Of a DNA stretch of 64,000 nucleotides, positions 36,201 to 47,000 are shown one piece after another. Location: assembly GCA_025267735.1 (NCBI GenBank), contig CM046299.1:40625733-40689732 (forward strand), given 5' to 3'. How positions within the stretch are numbered: position 1 is the stretch's first letter; each line of letters starts with the position of its first letter. The stretch comes from Mactra quadrangularis (taxonomy: Eukaryota; Mollusca; Bivalvia; Venerida; Mactridae). Position numbers and translations under genes: made by a program. The notes under the pieces were generated by a model that was given only the letters and a program-made list of their open reading frames with translations, had not been told where the DNA came from and made no database searches.

Positions 36201-37752
36201 GAGATACACCCAATTTAAAAAGTTTTGCGACACCGTTCTCTATTCGTTGTAAAACATGACCCACTCAAGAAATAAGACAAAATTCAGACTGAAACAGCAT
36301 AGAGCTAGAATTTATTTCTTATGTAGTCTATATTAATCTGTCATCTGACTCAGTTTAAAAGTGACTATTGCTAGACTAAGCAAATGTATACAATCATGTC
36401 CATTCATTGGCTGTCAGATTGCTTCACACTTGTGACTTCCCAGGTCTAGTGTTTTAACACATTTTTGAATTCGTGAATACAAATTTTATTTTCAGGGTTC
36501 AGGTGATGCATGGTATATATATTTTATAACAGCTATAGTTTTATTTATATACAGTTGTTATGTAGCGTACATTGTAAGTATTCTTGCCTACTATTATTTA
36601 ACGATTTTAAGTGTTCAATGTTACTATATGCAAAATTCAATATGGGACTTTAGTCAGTTATTTCCCCCTGTATACTCTTCAAATAGGTAGGTCCTATTAG
36701 TTTGATTACTCGGATTTTACCCTTACGCTTCAATGTCAATTTGCCAAAATTAATCTTAAATAACTTATTTGTAAATCATTTAATTTGTTCAAAATGATAA
36801 CTGACTAAAGTCCCTAATTCCTTATCATTATTCTGTATATGTTTGTCCTGGGCTCGTTTCCTTACACATAATTTCGATCGGATAATTTCGGTTATTTTTC
36901 ATTTCCCTTCTTATAATTTACATTGACAACTATATTATGCCTGTAACATGTTTTACAGACTGAGCATATCACGTGACATAATTCCCAGAGATCTAAAACA
37001 CCGCTTCGACTGAAATAAAAAATAGATGTAACTATTTTGTTTCCTTAGCATTTGAAACAGACGGTAGAGAACTTATATAATTTTTCTATAAAATATTTGA
37101 TTACTACCATCAACTCAGTTCTTTTCTAAGCAATAAACCAAATTTCCTGAGTGCTACGGTATTAAGCGTTTTACGTTTTGTGAATTTTCTTGTATATAAT
37201 GATGATTTTTTAAAAAAAATGTCAAAGATGTATTTAGAAGTTCAAAAACTGTCATTCTAATTATATTCTATTGTGTCAATTTTAGGCAATTGGTCCAACT
37301 AAGGTTTTACATCTTAAGGTGAGTGTATTATATCATTATATAAATACTAAGCATTCCATAATTATCTTGTTTGGATATATATAATTAGATATAAATTATA
37401 TCCTTTATTATAGAATAATTATATTTTACATAATTATGCTTTTGATGTAAGTTGTATGTATAGCTTAGTATTTTTCAAGTAAGATAGTTGATAGGCCACA
37501 GCCATTTACTACTGTAAAACATTCTAATCCGTCTGAAACAGATTCAGTGCTTTCAGCGCTTTGATTTAATTTCAGATGTACTTAGCTGAAAGAATGGGCA
37601 GGGATACCAGAAATATTCAAGAAAATATTAGCAAACACGAAAAGTTAGTTTATATTCCAGCTTATGAAGAGGACACGTCGGGTGGTTACAGACAACTACG
37701 TGAAGAAAATAATCTAAACGGGATCGCAGAAATCCCTTCATCACCGTCATGA
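21276..37752 (+). CDS. SLC11A2: NRAMP/SLC11A divalent metal-ion transporter (DMT1-like)
   Basis: Proton-coupled Fe2+/Mn2+ importer of plasma or endosomal membranes. Thirteen exons: 21276-21461, 26602-26721, 27333-27559, 28812-28950, 29600-29755, 30215-30284, 31003-31106, 31847-31936, 33387-33637, 34426-34501, 36496-36573, 37286-37318 and 37576-37752 (TGA). All have AG/GT borders and phases join to 1707 nt, 568 aa, the usual DMT1 length. Key family motifs: TM1 DPGN (residues 85-88), which binds metal; TM6 MPHN (264-267) with the second conserved His in YLHSAL; and the loop [20 protein letters not shown] across exons 8-9. The soluble N-terminus ends in a KI-IP-like stretch before [21 protein letters not shown] sequon lies in the TM7-8 loop, which is shorter than in mammals, so a tiny exon between 31107 and 31846 could be missing. 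The C-tail ends [11 protein letters not shown]. Exon 10 runs into a tandem array of its own splice donor. Confidence 0.95.
21587..21880. mobile_element. hAT-like MITE, CAGGGGCGGATCCAG ends, NRAMP intron 1
   Basis: Begins CAGGGGCGGATCCAGGATTT and ends with the degenerate inverse CGCTGGAACCGCACATG. Inside are G runs of 8-12 near each end. A second copy is at 51886-52192. hAT affinity is inferred from the terminal sequence only; no clean 8-bp TSD is visible. Confidence 0.65.
22320..22473. mobile_element. Decayed half of the CCATCAAAAGTTTGGAGA MITE
   Basis: The sequence ending CACTTTTGGTGGGTACAGTA resembles the right half of the MITE at 15253-15636. The left end is missing. Confidence 0.5.
22630..22760. 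mobile_element. Fragment of an AAGACCA(C)-type DNA transposon end
   Basis: Contains AATAAGACCATTCCGCTATAAAGACCATC and ends GCGGAACTTTACTGTA. It resembles in style, not in detail, the TIR regions at 41852 and 43440. Confidence 0.4.
23150..23262 (-). mobile_element. tRNA-like SINE head (family C type), degenerate
   Basis: On the minus strand: CGGAAGCGCAGTTCGTAGAC (A-box-like), GGGATTTTAAATC, then CCAATTCGAATCCCACCCGG (B-box-like). It resembles the head of the SINE at 52399. It is not an intact tRNA gene: the arms do not pair as a cloverleaf. Confidence 0.55.
23564..23823. mobile_element. MITE with TIRs TTGTGCGTAAAGTTTGACCCCGATCT
   Basis: Left end TATTGTGCGTAAAGTTTGAC, right end GTCAGACTTTACACACAATA; the TIRs run about 30 bp. 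260 bp, no ORF. A second copy in inverted orientation is at 58738-59006, immediately next to a MITE of another family. Confidence 0.8.
23897..24925 (-). repeat. LTR (3' LTR in element orientation)
   Basis: 1029 bp, TG...CA with 7-bp terminal inverted repeats. Inner tandem-like words (ACCAGGAGTT, AACTCC) give it a spurious 65-codon frame. Confidence 0.9.
25460..25478 (-). other. Probable primer-binding site of the LTR element
   Basis: Minus strand TGGTGGCAGCGGTGGGATC, just inside the 5' LTR. It starts with TGG, complementary to a tRNA CCA end; the tRNA identity was not determined. Confidence 0.6.
25482..26510 (-). repeat. LTR (5' LTR in element orientation)
   Basis: Same length and sequence as 23897-24925, as far as I could compare by eye. 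Confidence 0.9.
26309..26316 (-). promoter_or_regulatory. TATA box of the LTR promoter
   Basis: TATAAAAG on the minus strand within GGGTATAAAAGGCG. The identical site in the other LTR is at 24724-24731. It would drive transcription through the element, antisense to NRAMP. Confidence 0.65.
28010..28615. mobile_element. Putative non-autonomous DNA transposon, TIR core GGTTCGAGAAC
   Basis: GGTTCTCGAACCT near 28023 and AGGTTCGAGAACAGGTG near 28595 are inverted copies about 580 bp apart in NRAMP intron 3, flanked by related words (GTGGACAAACC / GTGTTTATACG). No ORF. Confidence 0.5.
29130..29465 (+). mobile_element. Family A SINE, degenerate head, NRAMP intron 4
   Basis: Recognisable B box (GAGTTCGATTCTCGGGCGGG), body GTGGAGCTTGGTCAT, tail CTACGGCGTTAAGCCCAACA followed by A-rich sequence. 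The A-box region has decayed. Confidence 0.75.
29868..30095 (+). mobile_element. tRNA-derived SINE, family B
   Basis: Head GGTCCAGTGGTAGGACGCGC with B box GGGTTCGATCCCCACTAGGG, then CTTGAGCAAGAAATTAACCT, CCACTCCACCCAGGTGTAAA and ACAAGATTGTAAAG. Reverse copies lie at 30375-30580 and 46487-46692. Lies in the NRAMP intron after exon 5. Confidence 0.8.
30375..30580 (-). mobile_element. Family B SINE (reverse)
   Basis: Read on the minus strand it gives a diverged head ending in GTCCGAATACGAACCCCACT, then CTGAGCAAGAAG and the ACTTGTAATATCGG tail region. It lies about 280 bp from a family B copy in the opposite orientation. Confidence 0.7.
30855..30935 (-). mobile_element. Isolated tRNA-like sequence
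   Basis: Minus strand CCAGGTTAGCACAGTCCGTA...GGGTTCGATTCATGAGCA has A-box and B-box words at tRNA spacing but no good acceptor or anticodon stems. It is likely a SINE head or tRNA pseudogene. Confidence 0.45.
34046..34322 (-). mobile_element. Family A SINE, diverged, NRAMP intron 9
   Basis: Shows AAAGCCGTAGCAACAAATTG, CCTGGAAAGTCTAAATCTC, and ACGACCCCTCGATCAGTAGAC / CAGCTAGCC at the head end. The central part is shortened. Confidence 0.75.
34463..34978 (+). repeat. Tandem array of NRAMP exon 10 end plus splice donor, block 1
   Basis: Nine full units and one truncated unit of 56-57 bp. Starts: 34463, 34520, 34576, 34633, 34690, 34747, 34803, 34859, 34915 and 34971. Unit 1 is the real exon 10 end (39 coding nt, [13 protein letters not shown]) plus GTAAGT and 12 intron nt. 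All later units in this block keep GTAAGT. Units 7-9 look identical to one another. A 57-bp unit equals 19 codons, so the donor in unit 2 (34559) would lengthen the protein by 19 residues in frame; reading further meets TGA at about 34580. Block 1 is broken by a fold-back insertion. Confidence 0.95.
34979..35472. mobile_element. Fold-back insertion splitting the splice-donor array
   Basis: About 490 bp of unrelated sequence between array blocks. Its left part is a strong hairpin (34988-35034 against 35075-35125; words GTTACACAGTCAGTTACTGA and TCAGTAACTGACTGTGTAAC). The right part repeats the theme as GTTACTGACTGGATATTAG and TGGTCAGCACGTGACC. No ORF of note. Confidence 0.8.
35473..35852 (+). 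repeat. Tandem array of NRAMP exon 10 end plus splice donor, block 2
   Basis: One partial unit, five full units (starts 35524, 35581, 35637, 35693, 35749) and a last partial unit from 35805. Most keep GTAAGT; the 35637 unit has GTAAAT and the last has GTGAGC. The last unit lacks the CTTGCG form shared by its neighbours and looks like an old edge copy. Confidence 0.95.
36644..36814. mobile_element. MITE, TIR GGGACTTTAGTCAGTTAT, NRAMP intron 11
   Basis: Ends GGGACTTTAGTCAGTTAT and ATAACTGACTAAAGTCCC are exact inverses over 18 bp. About 171 bp. A longer relative is at 62779-63141. Confidence 0.85.
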
Positions 37753-37840
37753 CGTCATAGATGATTTATGCTTGTTAGAAATTTGTTAAATTTTCTTATA
37801 ATAGATATAAAAAATACATTAGTCTTTTAATATGGCAGGA

Positions 37841-37846
37841 AATAAA
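37841..37846 (+). promoter_or_regulatory. Possible polyadenylation signal (NRAMP)
   Basis: AATAAA 89 bp after the stop codon. Transcripts may well extend further. Confidence 0.35.
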
Positions 37847-39543
37847 TATTAATTAAAAATTTTACTATGCAAGTCATGTACATGTTTTTAAACTGGTTTT
37901 ATTTCTTTTGTTGCCTAAAAGTAAATTGAATAATACTATATTTGAATATGTATTTTAGCAACGAAATTATTTGGTGATGATAAGATTTATTTCAAAAATA
38001 CACACAAATACGTATAAGTTTGTGTAAATAGTAACCTCTTGCTGACTGGATATAAATTCTGACAGCATGTGTGCACTCAAATGCACAGAAGGTTATTTTT
38101 TATAAATGTGCTGTTGTCATTCGGAACATCCTCGGCCATTCGCTACGAATAACCTCGGACATATTTAGACGCCATTTTGGAAAAACCGGTGTTGAAGTAA
38201 ACAAATACACGATCGTTAAGGCGATGACTGAAGTTTCGTTTTAAGTCCGTAAATTTGAAATTACACATTTCAATGATACCGATGAACAATATTTAGTTCA
38301 ATTTAAAACAAATAAATATGTTTAGACAAAGATCTGTGTGTATACTACAAGAACTATTTTGTGTAACCGTTACGTGCTTCGCCTCGTGTAGGTAGTAAAA
38401 TCACCAAATCCAGTGAAGACCCCCCCACGAATCCTTCCGAGATTATTCATTCATGAAAGGTCGAGGGTATTTCGAATGATGCTGTGGTAAATCTTATCTG
38501 ATTCCTATAAAGTTTAAAACGCGTAATTAATGTTACACAATATTTTACACTGTAAAGTTCCGATATTTAAACCACCTCATTCTGTACACAAACGGTGTAA
38601 CTGACCTCTGTACGGAGACGCCGAGCATCATGGGTTTATTTACCTGAAAGCACGTGGCAATGTTTACATTCTAATAATTTCCCCCTTCAAGTATACTGAA
38701 CAAATAGAGTATGTATTTTGTGTCTACTCAACAAAATGTAACAATCCAACCAACTATCCTCATTAAATTAAACTTTTTAACCGGTAGTTAAACCTCCATC
38801 CTAACGTAATTACATCTGTCATTCTTTACACAGACATTTGAAATCGAAAGTAGAGTACACGGTTTGTCAATTTATCTGTACATTTTGAGGTTTAAAAGTA
38901 CTTTGTATCTATGGATTTATATTCCTGTAGTTATAAGTGAACATTTATTTTACATTTTAACAATGATTTTGTCAAAAAACGAAAATATCCTACGATTTTT
39001 TCTTCATCCGCCGCACTATATTCTGTTGCGTACCAAACGCCGAATATTGGGACACGTTGTGTGTCTTAGTATAGAGGTGATATCTTCAACTTCTATTTAT
39101 AGAATGAAACCACATTGGTTACTGCAAAATTATGCGTTTTTTAACCATTTTTAAATTCAAAATTCAAAATCTTAGAAGAAAAAGGTCCGTTTATGAAGAC
39201 CATTACTCTACTTAAGACCATCAGTTTAATCAATAACGTATGTTTTTGTTTTATATCATATTCCTAATAAATATATAAGATAGTATGTTATACCTTTTAA
39301 GAATAACCTTTTTTTTCAAGCCTATTATTGCCATAATGTTTTGTTGCTTCAGTTTGATGTAAATGATCGAATTACCAATAGATATTTATCATAGTTTTAT
39401 ACTTTAACATTTTCTAAGCAATTTGTGATACAGTTGATTAGTTCTTTATTATTTATTTATTGATGAGAATTTCATCCTTAGATAAAATTGTTGAACCTAT
39501 TACCGATGTGTTTTTTTTTTCATTTTGTGTCATTATAGACACA

Positions 39544-39800
39544 TGACTAGCCCAGACTGTCGCGCTTAAACCTACAGATCGAGGGGGTGTATGTTCGATT
39601 TCTGGGCGGGGCATAATTTCGTCAACTCTTGATCATGAAAAAATAACAACTCTTGTCTCTTCTACCACTGATTCTAAATCATGTAGTGCAGTTGCCAGCC
39701 ACTGACTGAAGTACGCCACTAGTAACTGAGGATAGCAAGGAAGAACAGAAATACTGGGTTTACAGGAACCAGACTCCGGGGCTTGTTATAAATGGGATAA
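39544..39800 (+). mobile_element. Family A SINE, strongly decayed
   Basis: GTTCGATTTCTGGGCGGGGC, AATCATGTAGTGCAGTTG and CAGCCACTGACTGAAG match the body of better copies in order. The GTTAAACCCAACA tail is not recognisable. Confidence 0.55.
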
Positions 39801-40287
39801 TACATCTGTACGCATGGTACATGCTATGGTTAATAATATACATGTAGTTGCAAGTAAAATGCACATAATTGGCCATTTTGGCCCCATTCATCAACATAGC
39901 AGCAATTACCCCTGATCTTCGGGCTACTTGGATTTTGCTATCAATCTCCTCAGGGACCCTTTTTTGGTTAATGGGTAGACGAAAAATGGCGTGATATCTT
40001 ATACTACCCTAGTTAAGGCCTATTTAAAACTAGGTGAAATAAAGGCAAAATATCAACTTGCAACAGAATTATAATAAGTCAATATGTAACAGTTCTGAAT
40101 TTTAATACAGACTGTGAAATCAACAACTGTACATAACACAAAATATATCACCACAACATACATATGAAAAAAAGTATAAATGAAAAAAGCTAATATAGTA
40201 TAAGAAAGAAATAATCAATACATGTATATTCTTCACTATGCAACAAAATTGACACAGCTTTTGATCAATATATCGAATATATACAAA

Positions 40288-40376
40288 TATAGGCAACCGA
40301 TACGATTCCGAGTTAAAACACTTTACATGTACTTGTGCATAATTTTTGTCTCGAAACCGTGCCAGTCGCCTATGTA
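40288..40376. repeat. About 89-bp palindromic repeat, copy 1
   Basis: Left AGGCAACCGATACGATTCCG, right CTCGAAACCGTGCCAGTCGCC: inverted ends joined by an AT-rich loop. Copies 2 and 3 are at 41404-41492 and 53472-53562. Confidence 0.65.
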
Positions 40377-41403
40377 TACAATTGTAGCAATCTACATAAT
40401 CTTATTTTGTATTCCTCAATAATGATAACATATCACTTAAGAAATGAATTCATGTGTCGAGATTATTTTGTTACTAAAAATAGAATTTGTGTGACGTCAT
40501 TTATCGATGACTCCGCGAAGCAAAATAGTTCCAGCGGATTCACATTTAAACATTGATCAGATGCAATATTTATATCAATCTCATAGTGAGAGTTGACTGA
40601 AAAGCAAGACCCGGACTAGAAGCAAGACTATTATATCATTTAAACGAGCATTTATTTAACCCAAGTGAATAACTAAACAAAATTTCATTTATAGCGTACA
40701 ATTTACTGTTCTATTTTATTCATGCAAGTGCGTGTATCAAATATTTAGTTTCTGAAACTTACCACCATGTAGAATTTAATACAAATTGAATCAATATCAT
40801 TAAAATAAGACGCTTTAATGCTCAATGCTTTATGACTGTTAATGCAGTGATAGCACACTTGTGATCTAATTTTAATGAATTTGAAACTATAAAAAATAAA
40901 ACTACGCCTAAGATGTATAAAAAATATATCATGATATGTTTTTTGTACTATTATTGATATGTATAACATTAACGCCGACTTTAACAAGCCATTGTCTTTA
41001 TACTAAAGAAAATTAAACATCAGATAATATTTTAGTAAAAAATTGGGCAATTGTTTCTTTATTCGAAGTGCATGATCACTTTTAAAGATGTGTAAGTTAA
41101 TGATACTGTGTCATCAAGCATTGTTACTCTCCATTTTGTAATAAAAATCAGAATTTGTAATACGTAAATACATGTTCATGATTACATTTCATATTTTTAT
41201 TACATAACAATTTATCATGTTTTTCAACATTTTTACAATAGCCCGTTCTGTATAATAATTGTTACAATTCGTTTTTTTATTACAAAACGAATTGTAACAA
41301 AGCATGACTAAAAGTTAACAATAGTGTGATTTGATACAAATCGTTCGGATTTAGTTGAGAAACAGCACATGGAATAAGTGAATATAATAAAACACAACCA
41401 TGG

Positions 41404-41492
41404 GTGTTCGGCACGGTTACGAGTCAAACACTATATATGTGTATGTACATAAAGTGTTTTTGACTCGAAATCGTGACGGTCGCCTATGTTTT
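41404..41492. repeat. About 89-bp palindromic repeat, copy 2
   Basis: GGCACGGTTACGAGTCAAAC ... GACTCGAAATCGTGACGGTC, with the same ends as the copy at 40288. Confidence 0.65.
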
Positions 41493-41851
41493 ATCGATGG
41501 ATCAGCACTGAAGTAGTCTAACTATTTGTCAATAAAGAATGAATAAGACTAGTGTTGCACTTACCAATCTATTTTGCATGTAATACAAATTCGTCTTGTG
41601 ATTATAATAAAGCATGTGCATTGATTCAACCACTGTTTTATTATCTTAAATAAAAGTTGAGAGGGTAAATTTGCAACATTCTACTTGATGGCTTTAGAAA
41701 GTTACTTTCATCCTCTATGGAACCCTTGTACATGTAACAACTATGCACAATAGAGATAGGAACACTCGTGTTCTTTAAACCTTGAGTTCCATATTCCCGT
41801 CACTGTCAGAATTTGAAATCAAACACAACAACTATACGCTTTATATACATA

Positions 41852-43440
41852 TACACTGGAACCTCGCTTAAAGACCACCCCGATTCAAGGACCACCCCGC
41901 TAAAAAGACCAGTTTTGAAAAGAACGGAATTTTTTGTTCTTTATTTAATGGTCTTTAACCCCGAAATTAGGACCACCCCGCTACTCCGTAATACGACCAC
42001 TTCTTGCTGACAAAACTATTTAAATGCGTGCATTTTGACCCCACTAAAAAGACCACTTAAAATTCGCGAAATATTCGGCGATCGACCGGCAGTCTGACTA
42101 TGGTATATGTTTTTCACACCTGTGTTGATAATACGCTGCACCCATTGTTTGCAAACAAAGGATGTCAATCTGTTAGATAACTAATAATTAAGGGGTATAA
42201 ACACGCCTGTTTAACTAACAATGTGACATTTGCACAATCTAGGGGTCATTTTCCTATCCAATACAGAAAATAATTGATAAAACAAAAAATCTTTCGAAAA
42301 CGAAAGTAGACGCGTCACGTGATACAAATACATTTTTAATGTTAAATTGTTAATGTGGTACAAGTTTTAGTGTTCTGAGAATAGCAAATCCGAAATGGAA
42401 GCTCATGAGAGTAAATTCGACGGAAAGATCAAATATTTGTTGCTGGTCTAATATAAATTCCATTGTTTTTTTTTCGGTCTACGGAAATAGCCGAGTGATT
42501 ACGATTAGAGAGCGTCAGTACCGAATAAAGTCCGTTTTACGGTCCGGTAGGCGATATAGTTCATTTTGACCGTTCCCGTACGTGATCGCCGATGCACGCG
42601 TTATAGGTTACATACCACTAAATAAAATCCTTCTTTGTTGTATATAAAAAGTCTCATTTTCAATGAAAAATTACACTATGACCCAGGGGTGTGAGATACC
42701 CAAAACCATATATAGGCTGAAAGATCTATCTATTCCCCTCAAAATGATCAGTATTAGAAAAAAAGTTACGTTACTTATAAGAAAATAAATTTCGATTGAA
42801 AGTTACTACCCTCAAAATGTCCTGGTTTTTAACTCTTCACCAGCCGTAGAGAGTCATCTCCCCTTTTAACCAGTTTTCGCGACTAAACTTACCGGATCCA
42901 TTGAATTTTTGCATAATTTCATAGGAAAAGCATTGTCAAAGACATACATACTCTTCAATATTAAAAAGCACCACAAATGAGGTATCCATGCACTCTCAAA
43001 AAATAAATAACGACCATGTCACCCTTTCTACTTCCGGTAAATGCCTACTTCCGGTAACCATTTAGTGGTATGTAACCTTATATACTGTTGAATAATAACG
43101 AAGTTGAACTCAATTATCTTTTATAAATAGTATTATTCATAATAAAATTTGAAAATCTAATGCAATGTGAAAACTGTTCTCTTGATAATGACTAATTAGT
43201 AAAAGCTTATTACACCCACTATGCTCATTACACCCAATATGCTTCCCAATGATTCTTTAAGCAAGGACTCTTTATAACATGTTATAGAGGGTCCTTGTTT
43301 TAAGTTAACAAAGTATATGTCAGATAATCTTTGTACTATGAATTATGCTAGACCAATTTATCCGCTAATAAGACCACCCCGCTAATAAGACCACTTTTTA
43401 AAAGAACGGTCAGTGGTCTTAATAGAGGGGTTCCAGTGTA
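41852..43440. mobile_element. Non-autonomous TIR transposon, ends CACTGGAACC, with nested MITE
   Basis: TA-flanked ends CACTGGAACCTCGCTTAAAG and AATAGAGGGGTTCCAGTG. Both ends carry inner repeats of AAGACCACCCCGCTAA, and ATTTTTTGTTCTTTATTTAATGGTC-type sequence lies near the left end. 1589 bp with no transposase frame. TA ends and these termini suggest a pogo/Tigger-type Tc1/mariner relative (inference). An inner 472-bp MITE accounts for part of its length. Confidence 0.75.
42606..43077. mobile_element. MITE nested in the CACTGGAACC element
   Basis: Ends GGTTACATACCACTAAAT and ATTTAGTGGTATGTAACC are exact inverses over 18 bp, with target duplication TTATA at 42601-42605 and 43078-43082. No ORF. 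Confidence 0.9.
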
Positions 43441-44092
43441 GTTATATGTCGTAATTATGTAATGCACAATTTCAAGCATATATACAAAAACTTCAAGCAA
43501 GTTTCGCCTGTACTAGTACCAGAAGCCCTATCCTAGTGTTTGTTGACACACTGTATTTAGCTTGCTCCTACCATACGCATGCACAATTACATATTACTTG
43601 AAGTCATGCTCCGTGTGGATCCCGTAAGACCTTTCACTATGTAAACTTCCATATACATGGCAAGCAAACTGAAACTGTTTCGAGTTGTCAAGTTTGAACT
43701 AGTTGACAATAAACAATAAGTCAATAAACAAACTAAAGAAAACTAGTTGTCTCCCTTCACTTCACTCTTCAAATTAAAAAAAACCCCATTTCCTCTGGTG
43801 TCTCTTTACACCAAAATCGTTGAATGCAGCGACAAAATAATACAAAAACTGATCCAATAGGGATCAAAACCAACAGTCATTCTGTCGCTTAGGCACATCA
43901 TATATCAAAAACACACGTCATAGTGACGCATGCGCATTGTCAATTCAGGTCTCCAAACCGTTCGTTAGATAGTTTGACCATATTCAGCATTCACATGTCA
44001 TGTTTCAGCACATGGCTGCATTTCATTTGGCAGGAACAGTTCATGGTAGAAAATATTGATATGTTGTGTTAAGTCAAAAAGCACACTTCTTT

Positions 44093-47000
44093 CTAAATAA
44101 TTCCGAATCTTTCCAAGTGCTTTCGGATGATCACTGTTCTACAGCCGTCTAGAACACGCTGTACATTCTTCGTGTCTACTGCGCATGTGTAGAAATATTC
44201 ACAGCTATGATTTTGATGCCAATCCTTTGACAGACCTTGTATGGTTGGTTTTAAAACAATGTCTCCCTTCACGATTTTCTGAAAAATATATTATCCATCT
44301 TGATATACGTACACGAGTACAATTTATTGCTAAGTTGACAGAAATAATTATTCTGGTAACAAAAGTTGGAATATTGACCAGAGAAACTACCATTAGTTTT
44401 TAATTCAATTATCGGCACGGTCTGACAGCGTTAAAAAGCCATACCCAGCTCTGCCCAAGGTTGTACTGGCAAACTAGAAATTCAGTTTGCTCCCACAATT
44501 TAATTTCAGAAATGGCTAGGCATATTTCAGAACGATTTTGAATCCAGAACGAGGCTGCACATGATTCTAAACGTCAATGTTATGACAAGCAAAACTTTTC
44601 ATAAGAGTCTAAAGCTGTAAGTAGACCTCACCGTTTTGGTTTAATGTGCCATTTCGGGGAATGAATGGCTACGTACGTTCAATGACCCTATATGTGTATA
44701 ATGGGTCCTTGGTACATTTAATTATACTATACATGTATACATTTTAAAAAAAATCTTTAGAACGTTTTGATGCAATATTAAATGGTCAAACGCGTTGGAC
44801 TGTCGTATATACGACGTAAAATGGTTAAACTCTGGAATGTGGCATATACGCTTTAAAATGCTCAAAATGTTGAATTAGATTATAAAAAATATAATTGGTT
44901 TGCAAAACCTTATTAATTGCCACCAAACGTCAGTCAAAAAGATTTCATCTAAGGAAGAAACGAAAAAAAACCTAACAAAATGATAGGATTAAAGTAGTAC
45001 CATAAATATTTGTTTGATGTAGACGGCATTTTTGATTAGATCAGGATTGACATCAGCTGATTTTGAACCTGATCTGGATGAACGACGTTTTTTACCATCC
45101 CCAGGTTCTGGCTTGTGATAGGCATCAATAAATTCTAACTTTTCAACATCTGAAAAAGAGCAGAGAAAGAGTAGGTCGTTAGCATATATGTCTCTATTTA
45201 TGTGAACAGACTTGAACTATTATGACCAACAGCGTGTTCAGTAACGACTGTTAGCTAACGTTACGGATACGAGAAAACTCAACCCAAAGACAACTCAACC
45301 CGTGGATAACTCAACTCAAAGTTGTGACAACTCAACCCGTTAGTAGGGATTGAGTTGTCTCGGGTTGAGTTGTCTTTTGGTTAAGTTCCGACCCTAACGT
45401 TATGGAACGTTACAGAACGTTCGGGGTTATTGAACAGGCTACTGCTCTAAAGCTTTTGGATCAAATAAAGGCTAAAGCTAAAACATGTTCTATATTTAAT
45501 CTGAAATGCCTGTTTGAACTATCTCAGTAGAGGGCATCGAGGTGAGGCTAAATACTAAATATTAAAGCTATAATAAAAATAATGAAATATGAGCAGCTCA
45601 GAGGTTTTTATGGAAAAAAAAGATTAAAACTGAGATATATTTTTGTCACGTTGTATATCATTAGATATAAAATTACGGGGATTATCGATCCCATATCTAG
45701 TATCTAAATCAGCAGGGTTAATGTATTGTCACTGATAGCTAAATAAAATCTACAAATAACCGTAGAATATAATAGCGTAAACTTACTTGTAGGGTTAAAT
45801 TTGTGATAGCTTGGAAACACATCTGGGTATTTATCAGTCAAAGTATTTATAAATCTTCCTTTCTGTACTTTTTCAGCTAAGATGTCCATTTTGTTCATAA
45901 ACAATAGTATTGATACATTCCTTAAAAACCTGTAATAAAATGCTATAGCCATTAAGTATAAAAATCTATACAATTATTAATCATTTAAACAAGCTTTGTA
46001 GAGGGCCATAACTTGTGCCAATTGCCAAATATGAAAGCTCTCAGCTCAACCGTGAGTTTAGAGAAGATTTTACTTTACATTTCCGTACTCTACGTACAAT
46101 TTGTGACCGGAAAGGCCGGGCCAGTTTTTACCCCAGGGGCATAATTTGAAAATTAGTAGAGAACCGTAGAGTGATGTTACATGCAATGTATGAAAGCTCT
46201 TTGTTAACGGTTTAGAGAAGGAAATGTGTGAAGTTAACTCTATGTAAATTGTGTGACCTCTGGGACGAGGCCAATGTGTCCTAAGGTGCATAATTTGAAC
46301 AATCTCTGTAGAAACCTTTACTGTGATGGCACATACTAAATATGAAAGCTCTACACAAAATGGATAATAGAGAAGACTTTTGACATTTCCTTATTTGAAT
46401 ACATTATGTTAACCCCTATTTCTGGATAGTATAGAAACCACTTAAAAATATTTAGTTAAAAGTGCGGTTTTTAGTCTGCTTTTATATACATGTTCAGCCG
46501 ACTTTACAATCTTGTATGATAAACCCATATCATTGAAATTATTTTCAGCAGACGATCCCTCACAATACCTATTTACACCCGGCTGGCGTGGAACAACCAG
46601 GTTAATTTCTTGCTTAAGGAAATTAGCAGTGCCCCTATTGGGCTTCAAACTCGGGACCTCTCGATCCCTTAGCGCGTTTTGCTCCTTCCACTACATACTC
46701 ACCTATTTTTCCAGACTTGTTCAAATATCTCCAGAGCTTCCATAAATCTATTTTTGGTTCGATCTTCTCTAAGTGTCTGGTCATAGCTGCTACAATCCGC
46801 TAAGAATAAAATGGCGACCACACTGTCAAACACTTGTATCCACTTTTTTCTTTCACCTCGCTGACCACCAACATCAAACACACTGAAAAAGTAAACAAGG
46901 TTTTATGTACAAACATGCGAACAAATGATAATAAATCACTATTAAAAATGGACCAATTCTATAAGTTTATGCGAACTATGAAGTCAATTGCGAGGCATAA

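Larger units (their letters stand above)
37847..44092. other. Intergenic stretch between NRAMP and G-alpha genes (convergent)
   Basis: The two genes face each other. No gene seen. Contents: a fragment at 38120-38260 also found near 6400-6500 (CTCGGCCATTCGCT.CGAATAA), a degenerate SINE at 39544, short palindromes at 40288 and 41404, and the nested TIR element at 41852-43440. The rest is AT-rich and unassigned. Confidence 0.6.

Noticed and set aside
37753..38700. Iron-responsive element in the NRAMP 3'UTR
   Set aside because: CAGTG words exist (for example near 38415) but the five bases on each side do not pair, so no IRE hairpin is supported.
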